Notes: generated by a model from the letters alone, not told the origin. Positions 45,597 to 55,961 are shown, counted from the first letter of the stretch. The stretch is DNA of 64,000 nucleotides from Mesorhizobium sp. J428 (GCF_024699925.1 NZ_JAJOMX010000005.1:1-64000), one strand, 5' to 3'. Made by a program: numbers and translations.

Positions 45597-48125
45597 TCAC
45601 TCGGCGGGGGCGAGCCGCGCCTGGCCGGCCACGGCGACGCTTTCGCCGCGCCCGAGCGGCTGGCGGAAAGCCTTGAGGCGCAGGGCGTTCGACAGGACAA
45701 AGATGCTGGAGAACGCCATCGCGCCAGCGGCGAGCATCGGCGACAGCAACAAGCCATAGGTCGGGTATAGCAGACCGGCGGCGACGGGGATCAGCACCAC
45801 GTTGTAGGCAAAGGCCCAGAACAGATTCTGCTTGATGTTGCGGATCGTCGCCTTGGACAGCGCGATGGCGTTCGCCACGCCGCGCAGGTCTCCCGACATC
45901 AGCACCACATCGGCTGATTCGATCGCAACGTCTGTGCCGGTGCCGATGGCGATGCCGACGTCGGCCTGGGCGAGCGCGGGCGCATCGTTGATGCCGTCGC
46001 CGACAAAGGCGATCTTTCGCCCGTTGGCGGCGAGCCGCTTCACGGCGTCGACCTTGCCGTCCGGCAACACCTCGGCGACCACCTCGTCGATTCCGAGCCG
46101 GCGCGCGATCGCTTCCGCTGTGCGACGGTTGTCGCCGGTGATCATCGCGACCGTCAGTCCCATCGCGTGCAGCGCCGCGACCGCTTCCGGCGTGGTTTCC
46201 CGAACCGGATCGGAGACAGCGATGATCGCCGCAAGCTTGCCGTCGATCGCAGCATAAAGCGGCGACTTGCCTTCTTCGCCGAGCCGGCGCGCGGTCTCGG
46301 CGAACGCCGTTAAATCTAGGCCGAGGCGCACCATCAGGCGATCCGCGCCGACTTCGACCTTGCGGCTGCCGACCGACGCCTGCACGCCATAGCCCGGCGT
46401 AGCCTCAAAGCCACTCACACCTTGCAGGGTCAGTCCCCGGCGTCCGGCCGCCTCGACGATCGCTTCCGCGATGGGGTGCTCGGAACGCGTCTCCACCGAG
46501 GCGACCAGCGTTAGGACCTCGTTGCGGTCCAGACCTTCGACCGTGACGAGATCGGTCAGTTCAGGCCGACCGCGGGTCAGCGTGCCGGTCTTGTCGACAG
46601 CGATCACCTCGGCGTCCCGGAGCGTCTGGAGTGCGTCGCCCTTGCGGAACAGCACCCCCATCTCGGCGGCGCGCCCGGTGCCGACCATGATCGAGGTCGG
46701 TGTGGCGAGACCCATGGCGCACGGGCAGGCGATGATCAGCACCGCCACAGCGTTGACCAGCGCGAAGGTCAGCGCCGGCTCGGGCCCGAACACGAGCCAG
46801 ACGAGGAAGGTGAGCGCGGCCGCCGCGATGACGGCTGGCACGAACCACATAGTCACCTTGTCGACCAGCGCCTGGATCGGCAGCTTTGCGCCTTGGGCCT
46901 GCTCCACCATGCGGATGATCTGCGCCAGCACGGTGTCAGCCCCGACCTTCGTCGCGCGATAGGAGAAGCTGCCGGTCTTGTTGATGGTGGCGCCGACAAC
47001 CTGTGCTCCCTCGCCCTTCGAGACGGGCACGGGCTCGCCGGTGATCATGGATTCATCGACGAAGGACGAGCCGTCGACGACTTCGCCGTCAACCGGCACC
47101 TTCTCGCCCGGCCGGACCAGCACGATGTCACCAACCCGGACTTCCTCGATCGCGAGCTCGAGACTCTGGCCGGCGCGCACGATCCGGGCGGTCTTGGGCG
47201 CGAGCCCGACCAGCCGCTTGATGGCTTCGCTGGTGCGCCCCTTGGCCCTTACCTCCAGATAGCGGCCGAGCAGGATCAGCGTCACGATTACGGCCGCCGC
47301 CTCGTAGTAGACATTGGCGGTGCCGGCCGGCAGCGTTTGCGGCGCAAATGTCGCCACCACCGAATAGCCCCAGGCAGCGATCGTGCCGAGTGCGACCAGC
47401 GAGTTCATGTCGGGCGCGAAGCGAATGAGCGCCGGAACGCCTTTTCGGTAGAAACGAAGGCCCGGCCCGAACAGCACCAGGGAAGCCAGAGCGAATTGGA
47501 CGTACCAGCTCTGCCGCATCCCAATATTGTTCATGACGAAATCATGGATGGCCGGCACCAAATGCGCGCCCATTTCCAGCACGACGATCGGCAGCGTGAG
47601 CGCGGCCGACAGAGCGAGGCTGCGCTGCAGCCGCGTCATCTCGGCTGCGCGGGCTTCCTGCTCCTGATTCCCGGTCTCGGCCGAAGCGGCGCGCGCTTCG
47701 TAGCCGGCGGCGCGAACAGCGGCGACCAGGTCGCCAGTATCGACGACGCCGCGCAGATAACGTACAGAGGCGTGTTCGGTGGCAAGGTTGACCGAAGCAT
47801 CGGTGACTCCCGGCACGGCCCCCAGCGCCTTCTCGATGCGGCCGACGCAGGACGCGCACGTCATCCCGTCGACGGAGAGTTCGACAGTATCCTCCGGCAC
47901 GGCATAGCCGGCCCCTGCGATCGCATTCACGACCGCGCCGACATCCGGCGCTCCTGCGAAGGTAACTTCCGCGCGCTCGGTTGCGAGATTGACGGATGCC
48001 TTGGACACCACAGGCAGTTTGGCGATGGCGCGTTCCACCCGGCCGACGCAGGACGCGCAGGTCATGCCCTCGATGGAGAACTGGCGAATGGTCCCGCCAA
48101 CGGCGGAGGGTGGGGAAATGTTCAT
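45597..48125 (-). CDS. copA: Cu(+)-translocating P1B-type ATPase with two HMA domains
   Basis: An 842-residue exporter starting [11 protein letters not shown]. Two HMA domains carry [14 protein letters not shown] and [14 protein letters not shown], followed by eight membrane helices with CPC ([13 protein letters not shown]), phosphorylation site [18 protein letters not shown] and [20 protein letters not shown]. CueR-type control is seen upstream (48164-48188). This is the canonical CopA/ActP of the window, distinct from the YHS-domain ATPase at 15072 and close in design to the partial one at 61948. Confidence 0.93.
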   Translation of the reverse strand: MNISPPSAVGGTIRQFSIEGMTCASCVGRVERAIAKLPVVSKASVNLATERAEVTFAGAPDVGAVVNAIAGAGYAVPEDTVELSVDGMTCASCVGRIEKALGAVPGVTDASVNLATEHASVRYLRGVVDTGDLVAAVRAAGYEARAASAETGNQEQEARAAEMTRLQRSLALSAALTLPIVVLEMGAHLVPAIHDFVMNNIGMRQSWYVQFALASLVLFGPGLRFYRKGVPALIRFAPDMNSLVALGTIAAWGYSVVATFAPQTLPAGTANVYYEAAAVIVTLILLGRYLEVRAKGRTSEAIKRLVGLAPKTARIVRAGQSLELAIEEVRVGDIVLVRPGEKVPVDGEVVDGSSFVDESMITGEPVPVSKGEGAQVVGATINKTGSFSYRATKVGADTVLAQIIRMVEQAQGAKLPIQALVDKVTMWFVPAVIAAAALTFLVWLVFGPEPALTFALVNAVAVLIIACPCAMGLATPTSIMVGTGRAAEMGVLFRKGDALQTLRDAEVIAVDKTGTLTRGRPELTDLVTVEGLDRNEVLTLVASVETRSEHPIAEAIVEAAGRRGLTLQGVSGFEATPGYGVQASVGSRKVEVGADRLMVRLGLDLTAFAETARRLGEEGKSPLYAAIDGKLAAIIAVSDPVRETTPEAVAALHAMGLTVAMITGDNRRTAEAIARRLGIDEVVAEVLPDGKVDAVKRLAANGRKIAFVGDGINDAPALAQADVGIAIGTGTDVAIESADVVLMSGDLRGVANAIALSKATIRNIKQNLFWAFAYNVVLIPVAAGLLYPTYGLLLSPMLAAGAMAFSSIFVLSNALRLKAFRQPLGRGESVAVAGQARLAPAE

Positions 48126-48163
48126 GATGCAACTCCGTCTAATCGGTAATGCATGCACGTTTG

Positions 48164-48188
48164 CACCTTCCCACGACTGGAAGGTCAA
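48164..48188 (-). promoter_or_regulatory. CueR-type operator of copA
   Basis: Minus strand: TTGACC -35 overlapped by ACCTTCC-N7-GGAAGGT, a perfect 7-bp dyad. The -10 is weak. It lies 39 bases before the copA start. Confidence 0.8.
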
Positions 48189-48218
48189 GGGCTTTTTTTA
48201 GCGCTATGCTGTTTTGTT

Positions 48219-48247
48219 CCTAACGGAGGCCAAAAGCCGCCGTTAGG
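48219..48247. repeat. Hairpin between copA promoter and IS21 end
   Basis: CCTAACGG ... CCGTTAGG with an inner GGC/GCC pairing around CAAAA. No U-run follows on either strand; its function is unknown. Confidence 0.4.
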
Positions 48248-48452
48248 TGCGGAACCACGCGAGCGACATTGTTCTCATTTTTGCAGGTCCGCCTGGAGAG
48301 AAAATTGTTGGCTGTCAATCGGCGCGCAAAGATGACCCCGCATCGGCGTCCAATATTGACCCCCTCGTAGTGCGCGACGGTGAGCGCCCGACCGGGTGGA
48401 GCTGGTCTGGGTTGCGCAGCCCGGTCGGGCGCGTCGGTGAGACTTTCCGGCT

Positions 48453-49188
48453 TTAGCTTTGAGTGCGGTTCTTGAAGCGCCAGGATTCGTTGCCGGTCTC
48501 GATGATCTCGCAGTGATGGGTGAGCCGGTCGAGCAGAGCGGTGGTCATCTTGGCGTCGCCGAAGACGGCCGGCCATTCCCCGAAGGCGAGGTTGGTGGTG
48601 ACGATGATGGAGGTCCGCTCGTAGAGCCGGCTGATCAGGTGGAATAGGAGCTGGCCGCCGGCCTGGGCGAAGGGGAGGTAGCCGAGCTCGTCGAGCACGA
48701 CGAAGTCGAGCCGGGTGAGGTAGTCGGCGATGCGTCCCTGCTTGCCGGAGCGGTGCTCGGTCTCCAGCCGGTTGACCAGATCGACGACGTTGAAGAAGCG
48801 GCCACGAGTTCCGTTGCGGATGAGTGCGCGGGCGATCGCGATGGCCAGATGCGACTTGCCCGTGCCGGTGCCACCGATGAGCACGGCGTTGCGCTGGTCG
48901 GCGACGAAGGCGCCGGTGGCGAGGTCGCGCACGAGCGTCTCGTTGACGGGAGTGCCGGGGAAGTCGAAGTCGTCGATGTCCTTGGCCAGCGGCAGCTTGG
49001 CGACGGTGAGCTGGGCATTTGATGGAGCGCGCCTGCTTCTCGGCGATCTCGGCCGACAGCAGGTCGCCGACGACCCTCGGCGGCTCATGCTGGCGCTTGA
49101 TCGCAGTGGTCATGATCTCGTCGTAGGCGCTGCGCATGCCGTAGAGCTTCAGCGTTCCCATCAGGTCCAGAACCTGGGTGCGTTCCAT
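48453..49188 (-). pseudogene. istB: IS21 helper ATPase IstB, frameshifted
   Basis: From the start MERTQVLDLMGTLKLYGMRS the frame runs to about 49017, where an extra C in CCC shifts it; the rest, [20 protein letters not shown] with Walker [12 protein letters not shown], Walker [13 protein letters not shown] and the C terminus WRFKNRTQS, lies in the next frame (211 intact residues from 49088). IstB loads the IstA transposase. Its ATG overlaps the istA stop. It may be inactive. Confidence 0.85.
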
Positions 49189-50687
49189 CAGCTTGCCCTC
49201 CTGAGGCTGTCGTAGCGGGCGCAGTCGGCCTGCGGCTCGTGTCGCAGGCGAAGCGCATCCGGGGTGAGGATGGTCACGGCAGGCGCCGGATCGCGCCGGC
49301 GGGCCAGGATGTTGAGGATGACGGCGGACGAGCAGACGTTCTCGGCAAGCGCCTGCTGGCAGGCGGTCTCTACGGCAGCGAGCCCATCCGACAGCACCGC
49401 CGTCAGGATCGACACCATCTGCCGGTCGCCGTCGTCGGCAGCCTTCAGCCTGCGCCTGACCCGCTCCATCGCCGGCGGCAGTTCCCAGCCCTGGAACGGT
49501 GCACCGTTGCGCAGCGCGCCGGGCTTGCGCGCCAGCACCGGGACGTAGTGCCATGGATCGTAGACCGTCTGGTTGCGGCCGAACGAGCGGGCATGCTCAC
49601 CAACGATCGTACCGTCCTGGCGCATGACGATGCGATCAGCATAGGCCTGGATCTCGACGGGCCGGCCGACCGCGGTCGACAGCACCGAGTACTTGTTGTT
49701 GTCGAAGCGCACGGTGCAGGTCTTCGTGACAGAGGCGGGAACCGTGTGGAAGCCGTCGAAAGGGCCGCGATACTCGACCAGCTTGCCGCGCTCCTCCTCG
49801 AACACGTCCCAGATGGTGCGCTCCGGCTGGTCGACATGGCGGTGGGCCTTGGCGTAGGCGACGCACTTATCGAGCAGCCAGGCGTTCAGCTCCTCGTAGC
49901 TCCTGAAGCGCAGCCGAGGCGTGAAGAAGCGCTCCCTCACCAGCCCGACCTGGTTCTCGACCTGCCCCTTCTCCCAGCCCGAGGCCGGTGTGCAGGCAAC
50001 CGGCTGGACCAGATAATGGCTGCACATCTGCAGGAAGCGACGGTTATGCTGCCGCTCCTTACCGACGAAGACCGTCTCCACCGCCGTCTTCATGTTGTCG
50101 TAGATGCCGCGCGTGCAGGCGCCGCCGAAGAAGGCGAAGGCCCGGTCGTGGGCGTCGAACACCATCTCCTGCGTCTCGCGCGGATAGGCCCGCACGAACA
50201 TCATGCGGCTGTGGCAGAGCCGGACATGGGCGACCTTCACGGTCACCGTCACGCCGGCGAGCAGGACGATCTCGTGGCTCCAGTCGAACTGGTAGGCTTC
50301 GCCTGGCGCGAAGAGCAGCGGCACGTAGGCCTCGGCCGTCGCCGATCCTCTCGTCTTCGCCCAGCTCCCGGCGTAGCGGCGCACGGCGTCGTAGCCGCCC
50401 TCATAGCCGAGCGCGCGCAGTTCCTCGTAGATCCGGATCAGCGTCAGTTGCTCGCGCGCCGGCTTGCCGAGATTGCCGTTCAGGAGCCCGTCGAGCTGGT
50501 CTTTCCACGGTCCGATCTTCGGCTTCGGCTGTCGCTCCCGCTCATAAGAGAACGATGTCTCGTCGGACCTCAGGATCTTGCGGACGGTGTTGCGCGACAC
50601 GTGCAGCTCGCGGCAGATCCGCTTGAGCGACCACCCCTGCACATGAAAGGCACGCCGAACCCGGGCAATCGTGTCCACTGTCTTCAT
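49188..50687 (-). CDS. istA: IS21 transposase IstA
   Basis: 499 residues, intact. The N-terminal HTH has SLKRICRELHVSRNTVRKIL; the DDE catalytic core is seen in YQFDWSHEIVLLAGVTVTVK (first Asp), GGACTRGIYDNMKTAVETVF (second Asp) and GWEKGQVENQVGLVRERFF (Glu); the C-terminal beta-rich domain follows. It recognises the element's terminal repeats. Confidence 0.92.
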   Translation of the reverse strand: MKTVDTIARVRRAFHVQGWSLKRICRELHVSRNTVRKILRSDETSFSYERERQPKPKIGPWKDQLDGLLNGNLGKPAREQLTLIRIYEELRALGYEGGYDAVRRYAGSWAKTRGSATAEAYVPLLFAPGEAYQFDWSHEIVLLAGVTVTVKVAHVRLCHSRMMFVRAYPRETQEMVFDAHDRAFAFFGGACTRGIYDNMKTAVETVFVGKERQHNRRFLQMCSHYLVQPVACTPASGWEKGQVENQVGLVRERFFTPRLRFRSYEELNAWLLDKCVAYAKAHRHVDQPERTIWDVFEEERGKLVEYRGPFDGFHTVPASVTKTCTVRFDNNKYSVLSTAVGRPVEIQAYADRIVMRQDGTIVGEHARSFGRNQTVYDPWHYVPVLARKPGALRNGAPFQGWELPPAMERVRRRLKAADDGDRQMVSILTAVLSDGLAAVETACQQALAENVCSSAVILNILARRRDPAPAVTILTPDALRLRHEPQADCARYDSLRRAS

Positions 50688-50806
50688 CCCCTCTCCACCC
50701 GCTCGCCAAAACGAACGGATGGTCGCAGATCGACTTCACGAGGGGGGGGTCAAAATTGGACGCCGATCCTCCCGCCTAGGGGGTCAAAATTGCATGCCGA
50801 TTCACA

Positions 50807-51145
50807 AGGAAAGAGCGATAGCGAACGATGAAAGTGCGCCGGCTGCTGGCGCGCGCGTGCAGCACTTTGTCCGACGCTCCGCAGCCAATGGGGTTCTTGC
50901 GGCCCCGGGCACTGCGGACCGCTGTCGTCCCGTCAGCTTTACCTACGAGGGTCGCGCCGGCGGCGTCAAAAGCGGCCTGGGCCAACGATCGAAGCCACGC
51001 GCAGCGGAGATGAGCATGACAAGAACCCAATATTGACGCCGTCGGGCACTACGGAATGAGCCGTTGCATCGTCAAAGTGCGATAGGTGGAGCGCGAAAAC
51101 CTGTTTTCTAGCAAAGACGCGACCGGCCTAATTCACGCTATGCAC
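50807..51145. other. Gene-free stretch, possibly gene remnants
   Basis: About 340 bases between the IS right end and corA. Two overlapping open frames (50828-51013 plus, 50776-51030 minus) have no recognisable features or start sites. It may be the debris of a gene cut by the IS. Confidence 0.3.
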
Positions 51146-52123
51146 CTATAGCCAACCGCGTCTTTTGAAATAAAGATAGGGAAACACTGCCGAGAGCACC
51201 ATCAGGCCAAGTGCCCAAGGATAGCCGAAGGTCCAATGCAATTCAGGCATGAAATCGAAGTTCATGCCATAGATTGAGGCGACCAGCGTTGGCGGCAGGA
51301 GTGCGACGGCGGCAACGGAGAATATCTTGATGATCTGGTTCTGCTCCAGATTAATCAATCCAAGCGTTGCATCGAGCAAAAAGTTGACTTTTCCGGAGAG
51401 AAAAATTGAATGCTCCCCCAGTGAGGTTGCATCACGCTGGATGAGTTCGATGCGTTGTTGGCTGTCCTTTGCCGAGCGGGCGGGTCTGCGGGCGCTATGG
51501 TAAGCGACCAGCCGCGCTGTGCTGACCAGGCTCTCCCGGACTTTCGTCAACAAGTCGCCCTTACGACCGATCTGTTCAATCAGCGACTGAAGATCGCGCG
51601 TCTTTTTGGATGCGCTCGTCGATCTATTGCGGAAAACCTCGCGTGAGATCGCATCGGCCTCGTCGCCGATTCGTTCGAGCGTGTCTGCCGCCCGGTCGAT
51701 AAGCAGTTCAATGAGGCCCAGCATCACCGATTCGCCTGACATAGCGGGGGCGACACCTACTCGCTGGAACTTCAGCGGATATGTGCGAAACGGCGAAGGG
51801 TCGGCATGGCGGACCGTAACCAACGTTGGCCCTTTGACGATGAAGGTAACCGGAGCCTTGACCGGATCGTCGCTGTCGATGTTGGCAACTGCCGTCATCG
51901 TCATAAATTCGGCATCGTCTTCATCGTAAAGGCGGGCTGAGGGTTCAATCTCCGCCATTTCGTCGCGCGTTGGGATGTCAATTCCAAGATGCGCTTCGAC
52001 CAGCTTCACCTCGTCAGCGTCGGGGTTAAGTAGATCGAGCCAGATAGGACCAGTGGCTTCGATCTCATGAAAGTTTTCGGCAAGCGCCAGATGGCCATTC
52101 CGGCCCGTGAAAATGCGCAGCAT
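51146..52123 (-). CDS. corA: CorA-family Mg/Co (divalent cation) channel
   Basis: 325 residues: a long cytoplasmic domain with coiled-coil (DAISREVFRNRSTSASKKTR), then TM1 ending in the ion-selectivity motif YGMNFDFMPEL (GMN) and TM2 (WALGLMVLSAVFPYLYF) with a basic C-terminal tail. CorA takes up Mg(II) and may also carry Co(II) or Ni(II). It is alone in its strand group, next to the IS21 element. Confidence 0.88.
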   Translation of the reverse strand: MLRIFTGRNGHLALAENFHEIEATGPIWLDLLNPDADEVKLVEAHLGIDIPTRDEMAEIEPSARLYDEDDAEFMTMTAVANIDSDDPVKAPVTFIVKGPTLVTVRHADPSPFRTYPLKFQRVGVAPAMSGESVMLGLIELLIDRAADTLERIGDEADAISREVFRNRSTSASKKTRDLQSLIEQIGRKGDLLTKVRESLVSTARLVAYHSARRPARSAKDSQQRIELIQRDATSLGEHSIFLSGKVNFLLDATLGLINLEQNQIIKIFSVAAVALLPPTLVASIYGMNFDFMPELHWTFGYPWALGLMVLSAVFPYLYFKRRGWL

Positions 52124-52384
52124 AACGGAGCTCCTTTCGGCAAGGCTTAAGCCCAGCCGCGGAGCCCTTCAGCTAGAAGCGCGGCACGGCTGGTGACATC
52201 GAAGGTCGAGATCGACTGTCAGGGTCCATAATTCTTTCCTGTGATCGGCAATGGTCACCTGACCATTGCACCTGCGCAATGCTGCAACTCAAAACCTCTG
52301 TCAAGCCGCATCGTGTTAGCCATCGCTCCGCCCACCGTGAGCGCCCTGTACGAGGTCTCAGCAGAAGGTCTGTCCCTTCAAGGG

Positions 52385-52816
52385 CTATCGAATTCCGTTC
52401 GCCCGCTGAAGCTCGCGCACATAGGCCACGATCGTAGCGACGTCGGCCCTCGTCAGACCCGGCTGAGCAGGCATGTTTCCGAATTTCCAGTGATGCGCGC
52501 GCACGCCGTTGGCGACGGCCATTTCAAAGGCGTAGTCTCCGTGGTGAGAAGGCTCGTATATCCGATGGATGAGCGGCGGGCCGGCATCGGTTCCGGCCGC
52601 GTTCTTGCCGTGGCACGCTGCACAGACGACGTTGAAACCTCGTTCTCCCATCTTTGCGGTGTCGGACAATGACGAAGGCACGACAACCGAGTATGCCGGC
52701 CCCTGGCCCGATACTCCTCTTTTGGCTTCGTCTTCCGGTCCGGCTCGGTTCCAAAGCGCAAAGCCCGCAACCGCTGCCGCGGCCACGAGGAGAGCGAAGA
52801 CGTTTCTCTTGTTCAT
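52385..52816 (-). CDS. Exported c-type cytochrome
   Basis: 143 residues with a signal-anchor (NVFALLVAAAAVAGFALWN) and a single haem motif CAACH (GFNVVCAACHGKNAAG). A Met axial ligand is likely in KFGNMPAQPGL. It is preceded on the same strand by another cytochrome c and a multicopper oxidase, so it may take electrons in copper oxidation. Confidence 0.85.
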   Translation of the reverse strand: MNKRNVFALLVAAAAVAGFALWNRAGPEDEAKRGVSGQGPAYSVVVPSSLSDTAKMGERGFNVVCAACHGKNAAGTDAGPPLIHRIYEPSHHGDYAFEMAVANGVRAHHWKFGNMPAQPGLTRADVATIVAYVRELQRANGIR

Positions 52817-52952
52817 TTGTGAATCCTCATGTCTTTAGGCCGCCGATCACCCTCTCTGCCGCCATCAACCGCCGAACCCGTCGGCATGAATGTGGTGGTG
52901 GGGCAGCGCGCGATTGTGAGGCCACGAAATTGCTTTCGTGGCCTCCGGCGTG

Positions 52953-53387
52953 TCAGCCGTTCGAGATGCGGCGTTGGTAGTCTGCCTCTCGCTGCGGCCA
53001 GGTACTCTTGATGTAGTCGAGGACAGCCTCGATCTCGGCGGAGGTCAGAGCCTCCCGAAAGCCGGGCATGCCACTCTCGTAGCCACCGCCAACCACCGCT
53101 GCGGTCCCGTCGGTGATGATTGCGAGGAGTTGCCTGTCCGAATGATGCCAGGTGTGACCGGTCTCATCATGCGGCGGCGCCGGAAGGCGGCCGCTCGTGC
53201 CTGGGCTGCGCCAGTCGGGCTGGCCTTCGAGTTTCGTACCGTGACAGCTCGCACAGTTCGCTAGATAGACTGCCCGGCCAAGCGCGATGTGATCGCTCGC
53301 CTCCTGACCGGACCGTCCCTTTCCGACGAAGATCGCACCGGCCGCCGCCAGGAGAGTTGCGGCGACCGCGATCCAGAGCGGTTTCAT
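52953..53387 (-). CDS. Exported c-type cytochrome
   Basis: 144 residues from MKPLWIAVAATLLAAAGAIF with a haem motif CASCH (LANCASCHGTKLEG) and a Met ligand candidate in GYESGMPGFREAL. The ATG overlaps the stop of the multicopper oxidase gene (ATGA), so the two are coupled; this suggests an electron-transfer pair. Confidence 0.85.
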   Translation of the reverse strand: MKPLWIAVAATLLAAAGAIFVGKGRSGQEASDHIALGRAVYLANCASCHGTKLEGQPDWRSPGTSGRLPAPPHDETGHTWHHSDRQLLAIITDGTAAVVGGGYESGMPGFREALTSAEIEAVLDYIKSTWPQREADYQRRISNG

Positions 53388-54866
53388 GCAGCGATCCTGA
53401 GCTCGGTCATCATCCCGGTGGCCAGATGCGGCATATGATGGCAATGCAACATCCAACTCGCGGCCTCGCCGGCATCAAGGGCAACAGTGACCATCGACAT
53501 CGGCGGTATGTACGGTGTCGCGGCGCGCACCTTCGAAGCGTCGCCTGTTGATGCCGACAACCTGGAATGCATGCCCATGCAGATGCATCGGATGTCCCAT
53601 CATCGACATATTGTGGAACATCAGTTCCACCCGGTCGCCGCTCGTTGCGGCAATCGGCCGATGCTTGCCCCATGTTGCTCCATCGATGGTCCAGACGTAG
53701 GGCTGCATCGAGCCGCCGAGCATGATCATGTGGCTTCGATCCACCGGACGGGCGGCAAGCGTGTCGACAGCGACCAGCCGTGACTCCTGAGACAGGTCCG
53801 TGTCGAAGGCCGGGGCGTCATTCGCTGAAAGGGAACCGATCCTGTCGATCGTGGCGCCCGCGGAGGCGAGAATGATGCCGGTCCTTTCACGTTCGCCCTC
53901 CCTGAGCGCCAGAATCGGCCATGCGCGGGTCTCATTCGGAAGGTCGATCTCCAGGTCGAGACGCTGCCCCATGGCCAGCCCGAACCGCGAACCCGCGACC
54001 GGCTGGACCTCATGCCCGTCGACAGCGACGAGCCGGGCTTGTGCTTCGCCCGTGTCGATCCAGAAAGCGGTGGCTGCGGCTGCGTTGATGACACGGAGGC
54101 GAACTCGGCCGCCGCGTTCAACCTGGACGACATCGGGATCGGACAGGGTTCGGTCATTGGCGAGATAGGCATCCCAGTCGTAGTCGTTGAGATCCATCGC
54201 CATGTTACCCATATCCATGGCCATCGAGCCCATTCCCCCGGCCCCGCCCTGGTTCATTCCAGGCATGCCGCCATGGTTCATGCCTTGCATCGCGCCTGGC
54301 GTGGCGGCAGCGCCATGTCCATCAGCGCTTGCGCTAGTGATCTCTTCCAGCACTTCTTCCGGTGTCTTGAACGCGAAGTCGTGCAGGAACAGGACGACTT
54401 CCTGCCGATCGGCGGATAGGTCTTCTGCCCTCCGGACGATCAGCGGCGCGGCGAGCAATCGCATTTCCTGGATCGGCACATGGCTGTGCATCCAGTGCGT
54501 TCCGAGCTGGGGCGCGAAATCGAAGCTGCGCGTTTCACCGGGCTGAAGAAGCGGCTGCGGCATATCCGGGACGCCGTCCTGAGCGTTCGGGGGAATCTGG
54601 CCGTGCCAATGAATGATCGTGGGTTCGGCGAGATCGTTGGTCAGATCCACCCGAAATCGCTCGCCCGGATCGAGGAGCAGCCCTTGCCCGTTGGGTCCAG
54701 CGAGCCCGAAAACGGTGGCCGGTCGATTGTCTATATCGAGCGTGCGGCTGGTGGCGGCCAGGCGGATCGCAGCCGCGTCCTGGCCGTAGGCCCTGATGGG
54801 GAAATGGGATGCAGCAAGCATCGCTGCGCTGGCGGCGAGGAAGCCGCGTCGTGAAAAGGTCGTCAT
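53384..54866 (-). pseudogene. Tat-exported Met-rich multicopper oxidase (CopA/CueO type), frameshifted
   Basis: Start MTTFSRRGFLAASAAMLAAS with a Tat motif. Copper motifs IIHWHGQIPPNAQDGVPD, HWMHSHVPIQEM and HPMHLHGHAFQVVG are in frame, with a Met-rich insert (MPGMNQGGAGGMGSMAMDM). Near 53516 a missing base shifts the frame, so the last motif MLHCHHMPHLATGMMTEL is read in another frame ending at 53384. Restored length is about 493 residues. It is coupled to the cytochrome c gene. A single-base error would make it intact. Confidence 0.82.
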
Positions 54867-54940
54867 ATTCGTCACCTCGGGACGATCTGTCCCGCCTGAA
54901 AGGTCCAATGGATCGCAGCGGGATCAGCCCCGCCGCAGGC

Positions 54941-55291
54941 TCAGAGGAGGCGCGATATAGGAGGGCGATCGTTCCGGCCGGGAGCTGCGGCGACGAAGAC
55001 GGCATCGGGCGGGAGGGGATATTTTTGCCGCGAGCTGATTTGCTTTGCCGAAATACGCACAACCGGAAGCCAGGCCGATATTCCGGCGCAGGCGAAGGCG
55101 CATAATCCGGCATCTGCTTTGCAGGACTCTCCTTCGCTGCAAGCGGCCATCGAAGAAGAGGCTTGCTCCATGTGCTGCGTCAGCGCGGCGTGTTCCAACA
55201 TCCCGGACATGCGGGTCTCGTGTGCTTGAACGGCAAAAGAAGCAGCGGCAAGCGAGATGGTTGTAACAATTATAAGCAACGCGCGAAGCAT
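54941..55291 (-). CDS. Exported Cys-rich hypothetical protein
   Basis: 116 residues: signal peptide (LRALLIIVTTISLAAASFAV), then a Cys cluster (MAACSEGESCKADAGLCAFA followed by CAG) and a C-terminal Pro/Arg-rich part ending DRPPISRLL. It resembles the proteins at 8115-8462 and 19399-19818 in build. It lies just upstream of the multicopper oxidase gene on the same strand, so copper binding is inferred. Confidence 0.55.
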   Translation of the reverse strand: MLRALLIIVTTISLAAASFAVQAHETRMSGMLEHAALTQHMEQASSSMAACSEGESCKADAGLCAFACAGISAWLPVVRISAKQISSRQKYPLPPDAVFVAAAPGRNDRPPISRLL

Positions 55292-55430
55292 GGGCAAAGA
55301 ATAGAGCCTCCCCGACCCTTTGTCCATTGATGAAGCCTGCACGTGGCCGTCCTGCTCATAGGATTGAAGCCTCTGGCATGCGGGGCGGCGCTTCGCCACC
55401 CCGACGTTGCGTCACTAGCGCAGATCCAGA

Positions 55431-55616
55431 GTGACGAATTTGCGCTGCATCAAATACGAAGGTATTCAATGCGAGCGAGACTGCCTTTTGAACGGCCGGC
55501 GCGCCAATCCCCATGTTTGCATAGAAGGCTGCTGGGACGTCTCTTGCGCATTAGGATTGCACATTTCCGGGTCTGCTTCATCGAGAAGATGGTCGCGTGA
55601 GTTGAACGGAGCCTGA
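55431..55616 (+). CDS. Possible small Cys-rich protein
   Basis: A 61-codon frame from a GTG with six Cys in the first 40 residues (LRCIKYEGIQCERDCLLNGR, then VCIEGCWDVSCAL), a metallothionein-like density. No Shine-Dalgarno site is evident and I know no family, so this may be chance. The surrounding stretch (55292-55649) is otherwise gene-free. Confidence 0.25.
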   Translation: MTNLRCIKYEGIQCERDCLLNGRRANPHVCIEGCWDVSCALGLHISGSASSRRWSRELNGA

Positions 55617-55649
55617 GGGCTAAGTGTCTAAGGACAAAATGCCTTTCCA

Positions 55650-55668
55650 TATCCTCTACGGGGGGATA
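55650..55668. promoter_or_regulatory. CsoR/RcnR-type operator, module B
   Basis: TATCC-TCTACGGGG-GGATA: a G-tract flanked by an inverted repeat, just before the regulator start. It resembles the site of module A at 39129-39145. Confidence 0.6.
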
Positions 55669-55679
55669 GGATTTTGGAC

Positions 55680-55961
55680 ATGAATACGACTTCAAACCTT
55701 CACGAAACACATCTGCATATCGTCAAGCGCTTGAGGCGAGCCAATGGCCATCTCCTCGGCGTCATAGAGATGATCGAGGGCGGTCGGTCGTGCCTTGACA
55801 TCGCCCAGCAGCTCCATGCAGTCGAGAAGGCCATCGCGCAGGCGAAGCGAACGCTGATTCACGATCATCTCGATCATTGCCTTGAGGAAGCAGTCGGGCC
55901 TCTTCCGCGCGAAAAGCGCGGTTCGGTCGACGAGTTCAAGGAAATCGCGAAGTATCTGTGA
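55680..55961 (+). CDS. InrS/CsoR/RcnR-family metal-responsive repressor, copy B
   Basis: 93 residues from the ATG at 55680; a TTG at 55674 is also possible. It keeps the Cys-His-Cys ligands (RSCLDIAQQ, HDHLDHC) and the extra His in RRANGHLLG, as in copy A, from which it differs mostly at the N terminus. Its stop overlaps the MFS ATG (TGATG), without an intervening formyltransferase gene. Confidence 0.83.
   Translation: MNTTSNLHETHLHIVKRLRRANGHLLGVIEMIEGGRSCLDIAQQLHAVEKAIAQAKRTLIHDHLDHCLEEAVGPLPREKRGSVDEFKEIAKYL

Larger units (their letters stand above)
48313..50806 (-). mobile_element. IS21-family insertion sequence
   Basis: It carries istA and istB in the usual overlapping order. The ends match each other as inverted repeats: left TGTCAATCGGCGCGCAAAGA, right (read inward) TGTGAATCGGCATGCAATTT, each followed by a second internal repeat of the type ATCGGCGTCCAAT-TTGACCCCC. 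Such multiple terminal repeats are typical of IS21. No matching target-site duplication is visible (left flank ends TTGGC, right flank begins AGGAA), and istB is frameshifted. Confidence 0.85.

Noticed and set aside
45842..48149. Long plus-strand open frames antisense to copA
   Set aside because: Their composition is that of GC-rich antisense shadows; copA on the minus strand has all ATPase motifs.
49239..50831. 530-codon plus-strand open frame over istA
   Set aside because: Antisense shadow of the IS21 transposase, which has clear HTH and DDE motifs.
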